Shown here: positions 43,417-51,960 of the stretch, piece after piece
Position numbering within the stretch: the stretch's first letter is position 1
Layout: each line of letters starts with the position of its first letter
Source: Pseudaestuariivita rosea
GTDB taxonomy: Bacteria > Pseudomonadota > Alphaproteobacteria > Rhodobacterales > Rhodobacteraceae
Length of the DNA: 64,000 bases
Assembly: GCF_017592335.1 (NCBI RefSeq)
Contig: NZ_JACNMP010000002.1
Span: forward strand, 62,001-126,000
Reading direction: 5' to 3'
Program-made: the position numbers and the translations under genes
The notes under the pieces: generated by a model
Database searches by the model: none
What the model saw: only the letters and a program-made list of their open reading frames with translations
What the model was told of the DNA's origin: nothing

Positions 43417-43957
43417 AATCGAAGCGCCGCATCAGCGCTTTATCGAGGACCAACACCTGTTCTTTGTGGGCACCGCTGCGGCCGGGGGGCGCGTGAATGT
43501 GTCGCCCAAAGGTATGGACAGCCTGCGCGTTTTGGGACCGAACCGCATTGCCTGGCTGAACCTGACCGGCAGCGGGAATGAAACCGCGGGGCATCTGCTG
43601 GACACGCCGCGTATGACGCTGATGTGGTGTTCCTTTACGACGCGCCCGATGATCCTGCGGGTCTATGGCACGGCCCGCACCCTGCATCCGCGCGATGCCG
43701 ACTGGGGCGGGCTTTACGATCATTTTCCGCCCTCGTTCGCGGCCCGGCAAATCTATGACCTGTCGGTCGATCTGGTTCAGACATCCTGTGGCTACTCGAT
43801 CCCGTTTTTCGACTATACCGGCCCGCGCGATACGCTGGAAAAATGGGCCGAAGATCGAGGCCCCGAGGCGATCCGCACCTATTGGGCCGACCGCAACACA
43901 ACGACGATCGACGGCATGCCCACCGATATTCTGCCACCCGACGGTCTGATTGACTGA
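43397..43957 (+). CDS. Pyridoxamine-5'-phosphate-oxidase-like FMN-binding protein
   Basis: A 186-residue split-barrel protein. The N-terminal strand pair (HLFFVGTAAAGGRVNVSPKG), ILRVYGTARTLHP and QTSCGYSIPFFDY fit the PNPOx-like family of flavin or F420/haem-binding proteins. The enzymatic role is unknown; the name reflects fold rather than vitamin B6 synthesis. It starts inside the 3' end of the DUF3592 gene and overlaps the AlkD-like gene by 1 nt. Confidence 0.85.
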   Translation: MAKQFSEIEAPHQRFIEDQHLFFVGTAAAGGRVNVSPKGMDSLRVLGPNRIAWLNLTGSGNETAGHLLDTPRMTLMWCSFTTRPMILRVYGTARTLHPRDADWGGLYDHFPPSFAARQIYDLSVDLVQTSCGYSIPFFDYTGPRDTLEKWAEDRGPEAIRTYWADRNTTTIDGMPTDILPPDGLID

Positions 43958-44634
43958 TGCAGCTTGACGATGCTCTTGCCCAGATGCGCGCCAGGGCCGT
44001 GGCGGGCAAGGCCGACGATATGGCCGCCTATCACAAGGCACAGCGCGATTATCTGGGCGTATCGAACCCCGATATAGACACATTGACCAAAGCATGGCGC
44101 AAGGATCTTTCCCTGGATCAACGCTTGAATCTGGCCGCCGCACTCTGGCAGACCAACATTCACGAGGCCCGCATCGCTGCCGCCAAACTGCTGACCCAGG
44201 CGCGGATCAGGCCCGATGATACCGCCGCCTGGGACCTGATCAAAAGCTGGGTGCCGGATTTTGACGCCTGGGCCATCGCCGATCACGCCAGCATCGCAGG
44301 TCAGAAACGGCTGGTCTGGGAACCTGAGCGCGCGGATCAGCTTGAACCCTGGACGCGGTCCGACCACATGTGGACCCGCCGCGCAGTGCTGGTGATGACA
44401 TTGCCCTGGACCAAACAAAATCACCCCAAACCCGACGATCTGGCCATCCGTCAAAGGGTGCTGGACTGGGCCGCGGGCTATGTCACCGACCCCGAATGGT
44501 TCATCCAGAAAGCCGTCGCCTGGTGGCTGCGCGAACTCTCCAAACACGACGCCACCGCGGTGCAAGGGTTTTTGGAGGAACACGGATCGCAGATGAAACC
44601 CTTCGCCCGCCGCGAGGCGGGGAAATATCTCTAA
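43957..44634 (+). CDS. DNA alkylation repair (AlkD-like HEAT-repeat) protein
   Basis: A 225-residue all-helical protein resembling AlkC/AlkD-type DNA glycosylases. Helical repeats cover the length, with DYLGVSNPDIDTLTKAWRK, WDLIKSWVPDFDAWAIADH, RSDHMWTRRAVLVMTL and DPEWFIQKAVAWWLRELSKH, the last being the conserved WxxR/K region. It would remove positively charged alkylated bases. It is a likely operon partner of the PNPOx-like gene. The 3' end overlaps the convergent glycosyltransferase gene by 4 nt. Confidence 0.85.
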   Translation: MQLDDALAQMRARAVAGKADDMAAYHKAQRDYLGVSNPDIDTLTKAWRKDLSLDQRLNLAAALWQTNIHEARIAAAKLLTQARIRPDDTAAWDLIKSWVPDFDAWAIADHASIAGQKRLVWEPERADQLEPWTRSDHMWTRRAVLVMTLPWTKQNHPKPDDLAIRQRVLDWAAGYVTDPEWFIQKAVAWWLRELSKHDATAVQGFLEEHGSQMKPFARREAGKYL

Positions 44635-46439
44635 CTCAGCCGATCAAATCGAAGCGTCCCGCTGCTATCGCTTTCCGGCATCTCTGTTAGGCCTAGGTGC
44701 TGCAGAACCGGCGCATAGTCTTTCCTTAACCGCGCGGCCTGATCAGGTGATACAAAAGGCATCAGCACCCGCCTGACGTCCCCCATATCCTGATTTGCAA
44801 GTAAATCGGGGGGCACATGGGTGCTATAGCTGATCCGCAGGCAATCGGGGCGAAAATCCCGCAGGTATGCCGCCAGCCTGCTGGCGTGACCATCATCGTC
44901 GGTCTCAAAGACCAAAGGGGCATCTGTGAACTTCAGCCGCGATGTGTCAGCCAAGGCATTCCTTTCCGCAACCTGCTTCGCCATACGGATCAGTTCAGTC
45001 CTTTGATCTTGCGCTATAAAAACCACATCCGGCATCAACCGCAGCGCCCGCATGGGTACAAATCCGATGCCCGCGCCCAGGTCCAGCACACGCGAACACC
45101 CCTGCAGATACCCCGCGATATTGCGGGCATGGCGGCGATCAAACCGGCCCGACAAAACCGCATTCAAGGCCTCGGGCGCAAAAATACGGGGGTCGGCGGG
45201 CAGCTCAATATCGTGGTTGGGCACCCAGTCCACCGCAATGTCCGCCGACAGGTCAATCGGCCCAGCAAGATAAGCGTTCCCATCCTGCGCCGCCCATCCC
45301 GCCACATCCGGGCTGCGGCGGTCATCCTTGGGCTGATCGGCCAGCTTCTTTTCGACCCACGACATCATCTGCGCAATCTTGGCCGGATCGCGTGCCTTGG
45401 GCGGCTTGGCCTCGACCTGAGTGATCGGCACCTGACCCGCCTCAATCAAACCATCGCGAAACTCTTCGTAATCGCGCGTTTTTTTATAGTCAGCCAAAGT
45501 GGCCTCGACCCGCTCCAAAGCTGCATAATGCAGCTTGGCCAAAACCGGATCAGTCAGTAATTCGTCCATGATCTGACGGCGGCGGTCGGCGTGACGCAGA
45601 ATGGCGGTATCCTCGACCTCGTTCCGGTCCTGCAGCGCCCAGTAATCGGCGTTATATTTATCTTTCTTGTTGTTCACATTGCCGCGAAATTTCCGCACCG
45701 CGTAGCTGTCGATAGACTTGATCGCATAATGGTTCATCTGCGCCCAGTCATAGCCAAGCGTTCGCCGGATCGACCGCCAGCCGCGGAACTTGAAATAATC
45801 CTCCATCGGTTGACCCGACCCGTTCAGCCATTTGACGGTATCGGGGAACCCCGTCTCAAGATGCTTGTTCTTGATGCTGGGGCGATGAATGCCTAGCTTC
45901 CAGTAGTCGGGGTCGAACTTGAACAGAGTCTTGACACCCCACCCCTTGTTCCACAGCGGCGGCGCTGCGCGCGTGTATTGTTCGGTCACAGGCGCGCGCG
46001 ACCAGTCGACCAGGCCCGCCGACCCGAAAATCCGCCACGTGATCACGACGCCATTCGCGCCTAAGGCGACGGTATCATCCAACATCCCCTCAATCGTGCC
46101 TGAGGGGTGATTGATGCACAAAAACTCGTCCGCATCGAACAGCAACACCCAATCGGCAGCCTGAACCAAAGGTTCGACTTGCGCATGTTTGATCGCACTC
46201 GGCTGCGGTTTGATGCCCTTTGGGATATTGTTTTCGCGATGATACCCCAGCCCAAGTTGTTCCAGCCGCTGCAACATCTCAACGGTACCGTCGGTGCAGT
46301 CGTTGGTGTAAACCAGAATATCGGTAAACCCGACGGCCAAGTGGTGGGCAAACCATTCCAGCAAAAAAGGCGCCTCGTCCTTCATCATCGAAACGGCCAT
46401 GACCGTGCCGTGTTTGCTGGTGTTTTTCAGATGTTTCAA
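44631..46439 (-). CDS. Glycosyltransferase family 2-like protein fused to a methyltransferase-like domain
   Basis: A 602-residue two-part protein. The N-terminal half (about 10-300) is a GT-A fold seen in family 2/92-type enzymes: AVSMMKDEAPFLLEWFAHHL, ILVYTNDCTDGTVEML and the metal motif WVLLFDADEFL. A charged linker follows. The C-terminal part (about 420-600) carries a Rossmann motif RVLDLGAGIGFVPMRAL near 446-462 and FkbM-like features, suggesting an S-adenosylmethionine-dependent methyltransferase. One chain could both add and methylate a sugar. Substrates are unknown. A repeat element separates it from the upstream-lying endonuclease-family gene. Confidence 0.8.
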   Translation of the reverse strand: MKHLKNTSKHGTVMAVSMMKDEAPFLLEWFAHHLAVGFTDILVYTNDCTDGTVEMLQRLEQLGLGYHRENNIPKGIKPQPSAIKHAQVEPLVQAADWVLLFDADEFLCINHPSGTIEGMLDDTVALGANGVVITWRIFGSAGLVDWSRAPVTEQYTRAAPPLWNKGWGVKTLFKFDPDYWKLGIHRPSIKNKHLETGFPDTVKWLNGSGQPMEDYFKFRGWRSIRRTLGYDWAQMNHYAIKSIDSYAVRKFRGNVNNKKDKYNADYWALQDRNEVEDTAILRHADRRRQIMDELLTDPVLAKLHYAALERVEATLADYKKTRDYEEFRDGLIEAGQVPITQVEAKPPKARDPAKIAQMMSWVEKKLADQPKDDRRSPDVAGWAAQDGNAYLAGPIDLSADIAVDWVPNHDIELPADPRIFAPEALNAVLSGRFDRRHARNIAGYLQGCSRVLDLGAGIGFVPMRALRLMPDVVFIAQDQRTELIRMAKQVAERNALADTSRLKFTDAPLVFETDDDGHASRLAAYLRDFRPDCLRISYSTHVPPDLLANQDMGDVRRVLMPFVSPDQAARLRKDYAPVLQHLGLTEMPESDSSGTLRFDRLS

Positions 46440-46531
46440 AGCCTGTGCCGGATTTAGAACTGTGATCTGGAATTATAAGTTAGCCCAAATATTGGCCTAA
46501 GGTAACGCTCTTTCAGAGCGTGCCTCCGGCG

Positions 46532-46615
46532 GGAGTATTTTTACCAAGAAGAAGGGTGTGTCACTCTAGACTTCTTCTTGGGCGAAATACTCCGGGGCTT
46601 GGGGCAGAGCCCCAA
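46532..46615 (-). repeat. Dispersed palindromic repeat, copy A
   Basis: A long inverted repeat pairs GGAGTATTT (46532-46540) with AAATACTCC (46585-46593) and CCAAGAAGAAG (46544-46554) with CTTCTTCTTGG (46571-46581). A second hairpin, TTGGGGC-AGA-GCCCCAA, spans 46599-46615. It lies about 50 nt past the stop of the - strand endonuclease-family gene. Copy B at 52250-52336 has the same two hairpins with changed loops. This is a repetitive intergenic element of the type common in Rhodobacteraceae (recognised from memory). Confidence 0.85.
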
Positions 46616-46663
46616 TCGCACGAAGTGCCAGAAACAATGCGCGCGACAGCGCGCTCCGCCGGA

Positions 46664-47851
46664 CTACAGTAACTTCAGATGCGCCATGATCTGACCATGG
46701 TCCGAGGCCAGCTTGTTATAGGGTGCCTCGGGGTGGCTGCCGTCGGTCAGGTGGTCGTTGAAGACGCTGAAATACTCCATCTCGCCCAAACGCGTGTCAA
46801 AATCGGGGTCGAAATGGCGGGACAGGTAAATCTGGTCGATGCTTTCGAACACACCGCCAAAGGCGGCCGTATAGACCATATCGCGCAGCGATTTGCGGAC
46901 GAACAGCTTTTCGGCCGAATGCAGCCGCACGCGCTGCACATCTTCGGTGATCTGCAGATTTTCTTCGGCCGTATAGCGGTCAGTGGGGCGCTCGGCGTCA
47001 TGGCGGCGCATCCAGGCGTAGTTCTTGAACGGGATCTCTCCACTGATGATCTCGCTGGACACTGCGTGTTCCCCGTCGTTGAAGTCGCCCATCACGATCA
47101 CCGGATGGTCCTGTTCCAGCTCGTCCAGTATCGCGCGGCGCAGGACCCAGGCTTCGGCCATGCGGCGCACGGCGGCGCGCAGGCTGCCCATGGCGCGACC
47201 GGCGGGGTCATAGTTGGTCAGATCAGCCTCGGGGGCAAAGGCCGCGCCCTCGGGCCGTGGATATTCGCCCAGCTTCGATTTCAGGTGGCAGTTGAACAGC
47301 GTGATCACCTGACCGCCCACCGGTATGCGCACCTTCAGCACCGGGCGGGACAGGCGTGTCAGGCGATAGTGACCGGCATCCTGCCCTGTCAGATCGCGAA
47401 AGGGGATATCCAGCGGTTCAGGCAGCACCTGCAGCACCTCTGGCGTGCCCTCAAACCCCAGACGCGACAACACCGCCAGACCGGGCCGCCGCTGCCCCGG
47501 CCCACCGTCATTCGCGTTGGGGGCAAAGGCCAGCGCGGCATCGGTATAGGGCGTATAGGCCAGCTTTCGGAATATCGCCTTCTTATGATAGCGTTTTGAG
47601 GCATCGGGCACCGTCGCCTCATTCGCGGCCACGCCACGCACGTCGGCCTCGGCCACGACGTGACGCAGGGCGTCTTCTTCGAAAATTTCCTGAAACCCGA
47701 TGACATCGGCATCCATCGTCAGGATCTGATCGGCCAGCCAGTCCTGTTTCCAGGCGTATTCCTCGGGCGTGTATTTTTCGAACTTGTAATACTCCTGATC
47801 CGCACCGATCAGGTTTTTAACGTTGAAACTGGCGACAGTGAAACGGGTCAT
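46664..47851 (-). CDS. Endonuclease/exonuclease/phosphatase family protein
   Basis: A 395-residue member of the DNase I/exonuclease III superfamily. Catalytic landmarks: FNVKNLIG, IGFQEIFEED (metal Glu), LFNCHLKSK, PVIVMGDFNDGE and the terminal SDHGQIMAHL (catalytic Asp-His). The substrate could be DNA, RNA, phosphoinositide or another phosphodiester. It is the last gene of a four-gene - strand operon and overlaps the dehydratase stop by 4 nt. A dispersed palindromic repeat follows. Confidence 0.88.
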   Translation of the reverse strand: MTRFTVASFNVKNLIGADQEYYKFEKYTPEEYAWKQDWLADQILTMDADVIGFQEIFEEDALRHVVAEADVRGVAANEATVPDASKRYHKKAIFRKLAYTPYTDAALAFAPNANDGGPGQRRPGLAVLSRLGFEGTPEVLQVLPEPLDIPFRDLTGQDAGHYRLTRLSRPVLKVRIPVGGQVITLFNCHLKSKLGEYPRPEGAAFAPEADLTNYDPAGRAMGSLRAAVRRMAEAWVLRRAILDELEQDHPVIVMGDFNDGEHAVSSEIISGEIPFKNYAWMRRHDAERPTDRYTAEENLQITEDVQRVRLHSAEKLFVRKSLRDMVYTAAFGGVFESIDQIYLSRHFDPDFDTRLGEMEYFSVFNDHLTDGSHPEAPYNKLASDHGQIMAHLKLL

Positions 47852-48828
47852 ATCTCGTCTCCGTAGGTCTCTAATGCGTTTTGGAAAATCTGGCGGTCCA
47901 CGTTCCCGCCCGAGGCCGTGGCGATCACCGCATCGCCTTCGATCTGGTCCCCATGATAGAGTGCTGCGGCCAGTGCAATCGCGCCGCCGGGTTCCAGCAC
48001 GATCTTCAGCCGCACAAAGGCCTGAACCATGGCGCGCAGGCAGTCAGCCTCGGGCACGACGATGCCAGGGCCGCAAAGGCGGTGCATGATCGGAAAGGTG
48101 ATGTCGCCGGGTTTTTCGGTCAGAATCGCATCACAAAGCGACCCGCTGGATTTCTCATTCATCTCAATCTTCCCCGACACCAGTGACCGAGTGACGTCAT
48201 CAAAGTCTTCCGGCTCAACCGGGCGGGGGCGCAGACCGGGCGCTTTCGCCTCAAGCGCCAGCGCGATGCCCGAGGTAAACCCGCCGCCACCGCAACAGAC
48301 CAGAACATCGGCTTGGTCGATGCCTTCCGCAGCAGCTTGTTCGGCGATCTCAAGCCCACAGGTGCCCTGACCGGCGATGACCTGCGGTTCGTCAAAGGGT
48401 TTGATCAAGGTCAGCCCCTTCTCAGCCGCCAGCTTTGCGCCGATTTCTTCGCGGCTTTCGCCCGCACGATCATACAGCACAACCTCGGCCCCCAGGGCCC
48501 GCGTGTTGTCGATTTTCAACTGCGGCGCGTCGCTTGGCATGACGATGGTCGCGGGTGCCCCGTGCAGGCGCGCGGCCAAGGCCACCCCCTGCGCGTGGTT
48601 GCCCGAGGAAAACGCGATCACGCCGGTTTTCAGCGCATTGTCCGTCAGCGCCGATATCGCCGACCATGCCCCGCGGAACTTGAACGATCCGGTGTGTTGC
48701 AGACATTCGGCCTTCACAAACACCCGCCGCCCCGCGATATCATCCAGAAAGGGCGACGACAGCAATGGCGTCCTGCGCGCGTGGCCCTGCAACCGCCCGG
48801 CCGCCTGTTCGATCATATCTATGTTCAT
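47848..48828 (-). CDS. PLP-dependent threonine/serine dehydratase family enzyme
   Basis: A 326-residue fold-type II PLP enzyme. The PLP lysine is Lys50 in HTGSFKFRGA, the substrate loop is SSGNHAQG, and the phosphate-binding glycine loop is CCGGGGFTSG. It lacks the regulatory ACT-like domain of biosynthetic IlvA, so it is closer to catabolic threonine dehydratase, serine racemase or hydroxyaspartate dehydratase. The ATG at 48828 overlaps the alpha/beta hydrolase stop (ATGA); the longer open frame upstream is rejected. Confidence 0.9.
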   Translation of the reverse strand: MNIDMIEQAAGRLQGHARRTPLLSSPFLDDIAGRRVFVKAECLQHTGSFKFRGAWSAISALTDNALKTGVIAFSSGNHAQGVALAARLHGAPATIVMPSDAPQLKIDNTRALGAEVVLYDRAGESREEIGAKLAAEKGLTLIKPFDEPQVIAGQGTCGLEIAEQAAAEGIDQADVLVCCGGGGFTSGIALALEAKAPGLRPRPVEPEDFDDVTRSLVSGKIEMNEKSSGSLCDAILTEKPGDITFPIMHRLCGPGIVVPEADCLRAMVQAFVRLKIVLEPGGAIALAAALYHGDQIEGDAVIATASGGNVDRQIFQNALETYGDEI

Positions 48829-49655
48829 TGCATCTGCCCTATCCATTCCGTGATGGCCGCGATGGCCTGTGGTTCGTTCAGAAAGGGCACGTGGCCGCGA
48901 TCCGGCACCTCGGCGTAAACAGTGTTTTCCGCAATCTGGCACATCTTTTTCGCCGTCTCCGCTGACAGGATGTCTGAATTCTGCCCCCGGATCAGGCCAT
49001 GGGGCACTTTCGTAACAGCCGTGTAAAGCGGCCAAAGGTCGGGCAGGGCGCCCGTGGCCGACTGTTCCAGCACCGCGCGCCGCAGCAGCGGGTCATAGCG
49101 CAGATCCAGCCCGTCGTCCGCCTGCACCCATATATTGCGCGCGTATTGGCCCCATTGGTCCAGCGTGACACCGGGAAAGCGCTTGGCTTGCTTGATCTGC
49201 AACTGCTGCGCGGCTTCGGTAAAGTCCTTGTAGCCCGGCCGGTTGCCCAGATAGTCCATGATCACCGCCAGCCCCTGGGCGTCAATCTCGGGTCCTATGT
49301 CATTCAGCATCACCCCAAGCAGCCGGTCCGGATGCGCCACGGCCAGCGACATGGCGATCAGCCCGCCGCGTGACGTGCCCAGAATGGCCGCCCTGTCCAA
49401 CCCCAGATGATCCAGCAGCGCCATGGCGTCGCGGCTTTCCTGAATGATGCTATAGCTGTGATAATCGGTATAATCCGACCGCCCCCGCCCGCGACTGTCC
49501 AGCCGGATGACCCGAACCTGATCCGCGAAGTGGTCGACAACGGGCTGAAAATCATCGCCATTGCGTGTCAGTCCCGCCAGACAGAGCACGGGTAATCCGG
49601 TGCCCTGATCCCGGTAGTAAAGCGATAGGCCGTCACTGGTCTTGAACGTCGTCAT
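48825..49655 (-). CDS. Alpha/beta hydrolase
   Basis: A 276-residue hydrolase with the classic order LCLAGLTRNGDDFQPV (oxyanion His-Gly equivalent), RLDSRGRGRSDY, the nucleophile elbow GTSRGGLIAMS and the late catalytic His in PDRGHVPFLNEP. It resembles 3-oxoadipate-enol-lactonase/esterase-type proteins; the substrate is unknown. It is the second gene of a tightly coupled operon (1-nt overlap with the haloacid dehalogenase, 4-nt with the dehydratase), suggesting a small catabolic route. Confidence 0.9.
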   Translation of the reverse strand: MTTFKTSDGLSLYYRDQGTGLPVLCLAGLTRNGDDFQPVVDHFADQVRVIRLDSRGRGRSDYTDYHSYSIIQESRDAMALLDHLGLDRAAILGTSRGGLIAMSLAVAHPDRLLGVMLNDIGPEIDAQGLAVIMDYLGNRPGYKDFTEAAQQLQIKQAKRFPGVTLDQWGQYARNIWVQADDGLDLRYDPLLRRAVLEQSATGALPDLWPLYTAVTKVPHGLIRGQNSDILSAETAKKMCQIAENTVYAEVPDRGHVPFLNEPQAIAAITEWIGQMQ

Positions 49656-50335
49656 CAGCTTAGCAGGCCCGGAATGCCGGACAGATCGCTCAGGATGTGG
49701 TCAGGGCGGCCCGGCAGACGGTCGATGGGTTCACCCATGCGGTTGACCCAGGCGGTCACAAAGCCATAGCTGGCCGCAGCGGCCGCATCCCATCCGTTTG
49801 AGGAGACGAACAGCACTTGATCTTTGCTGCAGCCAAAGCGTTGCCCCACCATGTCATAGACACGGGCATCGGGTTTGAAGATGCTCACATCCTCGACCGA
49901 TAGAACCTGATCCAGCAACCGGCCCAGGCCCGCCGATTGCACAGCGCTGTCTAGCATCGCGGGGGCGCCATTGGACAGGATGCCGGTCTGGTGCCCCCTG
50001 TCTTTTAGCTGCTGCAACATCGCAGGCACCTCGGGGTAGGCCGACAGATGTTCGTAAAGCTGCAACAGATCGGCGCGCAGGGTGTCCGATGTCTGGCCCG
50101 CAGCCTCTAACGCCCAATCCAGCGCGTCCTGTGTCACCTGCCAGAAATCCGTGTGATCGCCGGTGATGGCGCGCAGCCATGTGTATTGCAGCTGCTTCAG
50201 CCGCCAGTCCCGCGCGACGCTTTGCCAATGGGGGGCGAAATCTGCGTGCTCGGGGCGGTCGGCCAGTTCGCGCGCGGCGGCCGAGACATCGAACAACGTG
50301 CCATAGGCATCAAAGATGCAGGTTGTAATCGCCAT
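49655..50335 (-). CDS. Haloacid dehalogenase, type II
   Basis: A 226-residue HAD enzyme of the L-2-haloacid dehalogenase group. Motifs: CIFDAYGTLFDVSAAAREL (nucleophile Asp), GILSNGAPAML (motif II Ser-Asn), IFKPDARVYDMV (motif III Lys) and VSSNGWDAAAAASYGF (the SSN motif specific for dehalogenases instead of the phosphatase GD). It probably hydrolyses 2-haloalkanoates to 2-hydroxy acids. It is the first gene of the operon with alpha/beta hydrolase, dehydratase and endonuclease-family genes. Confidence 0.92.
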   Translation of the reverse strand: MAITTCIFDAYGTLFDVSAAARELADRPEHADFAPHWQSVARDWRLKQLQYTWLRAITGDHTDFWQVTQDALDWALEAAGQTSDTLRADLLQLYEHLSAYPEVPAMLQQLKDRGHQTGILSNGAPAMLDSAVQSAGLGRLLDQVLSVEDVSIFKPDARVYDMVGQRFGCSKDQVLFVSSNGWDAAAAASYGFVTAWVNRMGEPIDRLPGRPDHILSDLSGIPGLLS

Positions 50336-50389
50336 TGTCCCCCCTTTTTCTTAACGGCACCTTGGGGGGAAAATCGGCGGGAAACAACC

Positions 50390-51178
50390 CTAGATCAGGT
50401 ACAGATCAATAAGGGCAAAGCCACCCATGAAATGCGCCGCAGCCGTAAAGCCATAGGCACCAAAGGCGGTCAGCGTCTGCATCTTGGTCATCGGGCGTTG
50501 CAGGTTGCTGATGTCGGGCGTCGTAAACAGGTTCTGCGCACCCATCAGGGCAAAGATGAACAAAACCGTCGACTGCATATAGATCGCGACGGCGGCGAAA
50601 GCGGCGCTCATCGCGACGGCGACGACGGTGGCCAGTGGCGGCCAGATCGCATAGGCGATAATCCTGACGCAGCGCCCGCCATCCAGTGGCCAGAAGGGCA
50701 GCAGATTGAAAAAGTTCAGAACGCCCATGACGCTGGCGAAAATCCACAGAAAATGCGACACCTGTGGCCATGTTTCGACCGTCAGACCCGATACGGCAAA
50801 GGCCAGCACCATCGGCGCCAGACAGATGCCCGGACCCATCAGCGAGATAAAGAAATCCTCGGCCTGGGTGTCGGGCAGCCTGTCTGATATCGCAACGCCC
50901 CCCATCAGCGGGATCAGGCGAAAGCGCGCATCATCGTGGCCGCAAATGCGATAGGCGGCGACATGGCCATATTCGTGGATCACGACGCCGGTCACAATCG
51001 CCACGCCATACATCGGGCCGAAAAACCAGGCAGCGGCGACAAAGGCGGCGACGGCCAGTATCATGCCTTCCAGATCCATGCCCTGGATCTGCCCTTGCCC
51101 ATTTGCAAACAGGCCTTCGCGCAGGGTGTAGGTTGTTGCCGCACAAAGGGCGAGCGACCAGAATAGAAATGCCATCAT
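50390..51178 (-). CDS. Site-2-protease-like membrane metalloprotease (M50)
   Basis: The 262-residue product has several membrane helices and the zinc motif HEYGH in VVIHEYGHVAAYR, with the second M50 motif NLLPFWPLDGGR supplying the third ligand. Such proteases cut membrane substrates within helices, often anti-sigma factors or pheromone precursors; no substrate is evident here. There is no PDZ domain. The ATG at 51178 is preferred to the TTG at 51208. It lies alone between the dehalogenase operon and the DUF1127-like gene. Confidence 0.85.
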   Translation of the reverse strand: MMAFLFWSLALCAATTYTLREGLFANGQGQIQGMDLEGMILAVAAFVAAAWFFGPMYGVAIVTGVVIHEYGHVAAYRICGHDDARFRLIPLMGGVAISDRLPDTQAEDFFISLMGPGICLAPMVLAFAVSGLTVETWPQVSHFLWIFASVMGVLNFFNLLPFWPLDGGRCVRIIAYAIWPPLATVVAVAMSAAFAAVAIYMQSTVLFIFALMGAQNLFTTPDISNLQRPMTKMQTLTAFGAYGFTAAAHFMGGFALIDLYLI

Positions 51179-51286
51179 AAATCCATTTTTGTTTCCGCTT
51201 TGATCCAAAATCGGCGCGGCGAAATAAAGACCTTTTGTGGGTTTTGAAAAGAAAAGCGCGCGCCTTGTGGTGCGCGGGGCACAACC

Positions 51287-51436
51287 TTAGCGACGCAAGG
51301 TGTCGCGGATACATGCGATCTGGTGGTCGCGTTCGAGGCCTATGTCCTTTGCTGCGTGTTCGTTGATGTCGATCAAGCGCAGACGAGGGTGGCGCCTGCG
51401 TCGAAGGGCGTGCAGTATGGCTATGATCTTTTTCAA
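51287..51436 (-). CDS. DUF1127-like small protein, probable SoxR target
   Basis: A 49-codon frame from a TTG start encodes a basic helix (LHALRRRRHPRLRLIDIN) followed by EHAAKDIGLERDH, which fits the DUF1127 signature KDIGL. No in-frame ATG or GTG lies upstream. GGGA sits 8 nt before the TTG. The gene is read divergently from soxR and is preceded by a promoter with a 19-bp spacer occupied by a SoxR-type palindrome. That promoter makes it a likely member of the redox response. Confidence 0.6.
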   Translation of the reverse strand: MKKIIAILHALRRRRHPRLRLIDINEHAAKDIGLERDHQIACIRDTLRR

Positions 51437-51478
51437 TATGTCTGTCCCGGTCTGTTGATTTTTAGAACATGGACAGGC

Positions 51479-51509
51479 ACTGTAATTCCTGAAGTTAACT
51501 TTAGGTCAA
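51479..51509 (-). promoter_or_regulatory. SoxR-type promoter with SoxR box in a 19-bp spacer
   Basis: On the - strand TTGACC (51509-51504) and TACAGT (51484-51479) are 19 bp apart. The spacer region holds CCTAAAGTTAACTTCAGG (51505-51488), a near-perfect match to the SoxR operator CCTCAAGTTAACTTGAGG. Overlong spacers are the hallmark of MerR/SoxR-activated promoters. It points to the DUF1127-like gene; soxR starts 15 nt from the other edge of the box, so it may be autoregulated. Confidence 0.82.
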
Positions 51510-51519
51510 ATGGATTATT

Positions 51520-51960
51520 ATGATAAAAAACAGTGATTTAACTGTGGGTGAGCTGGCCGCGCGGTCGGGTGTGGCGGTGTCGGCCGTGCATTATTACGAA
51601 GCACAGGGGTTGATATCGGGGTGGCGCACGGCAGCCAATCACAGGCGCTATGATCGTGCCATGCTGCGCCGGATCGCCGTGATTAAGGTGGCCCAATCGG
51701 TCGGGCTGAGCCTGTCTGAGATACGGCAAGCCCTGTCCGATTTCCCGGCCGAAGCAAAGCTAAGCGCAAAGGATTGGCGCCGTATTTCAAAGGGGTGGCG
51801 GGATGTGATTGATGAGCGCATCCGATTACTGACCCTTCTGAAAGAACAGCTGGATGGCTGCATCGGCTGCGGATGCCTGTCCCTGGGGAAATGTCCGCTG
51901 TACAATCCAGATGATCAGTTGGGTCAAAAAGGTCCGGGTGCCAGACGGTGGATCGAGTGA
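51520..51960 (+). CDS. soxR: Redox-sensitive transcriptional activator SoxR
   Basis: The 146-residue MerR-family regulator has an N-terminal winged HTH (LTVGELAARSGVAVSAVHYY), a dimerisation helix, and the [2Fe-2S] motif CIGCGCLSLGKC with Cys114, Cys117, Cys119 and Cys125. This cluster senses redox-cycling compounds and superoxide. An 18-bp SoxR box lies just upstream. No soxS is present, as usual outside enterics, so SoxR should act directly on its targets. The adjacent divergent DUF1127-like gene carries the matching promoter. Confidence 0.95.
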   Translation: MIKNSDLTVGELAARSGVAVSAVHYYEAQGLISGWRTAANHRRYDRAMLRRIAVIKVAQSVGLSLSEIRQALSDFPAEAKLSAKDWRRISKGWRDVIDERIRLLTLLKEQLDGCIGCGCLSLGKCPLYNPDDQLGQKGPGARRWIE

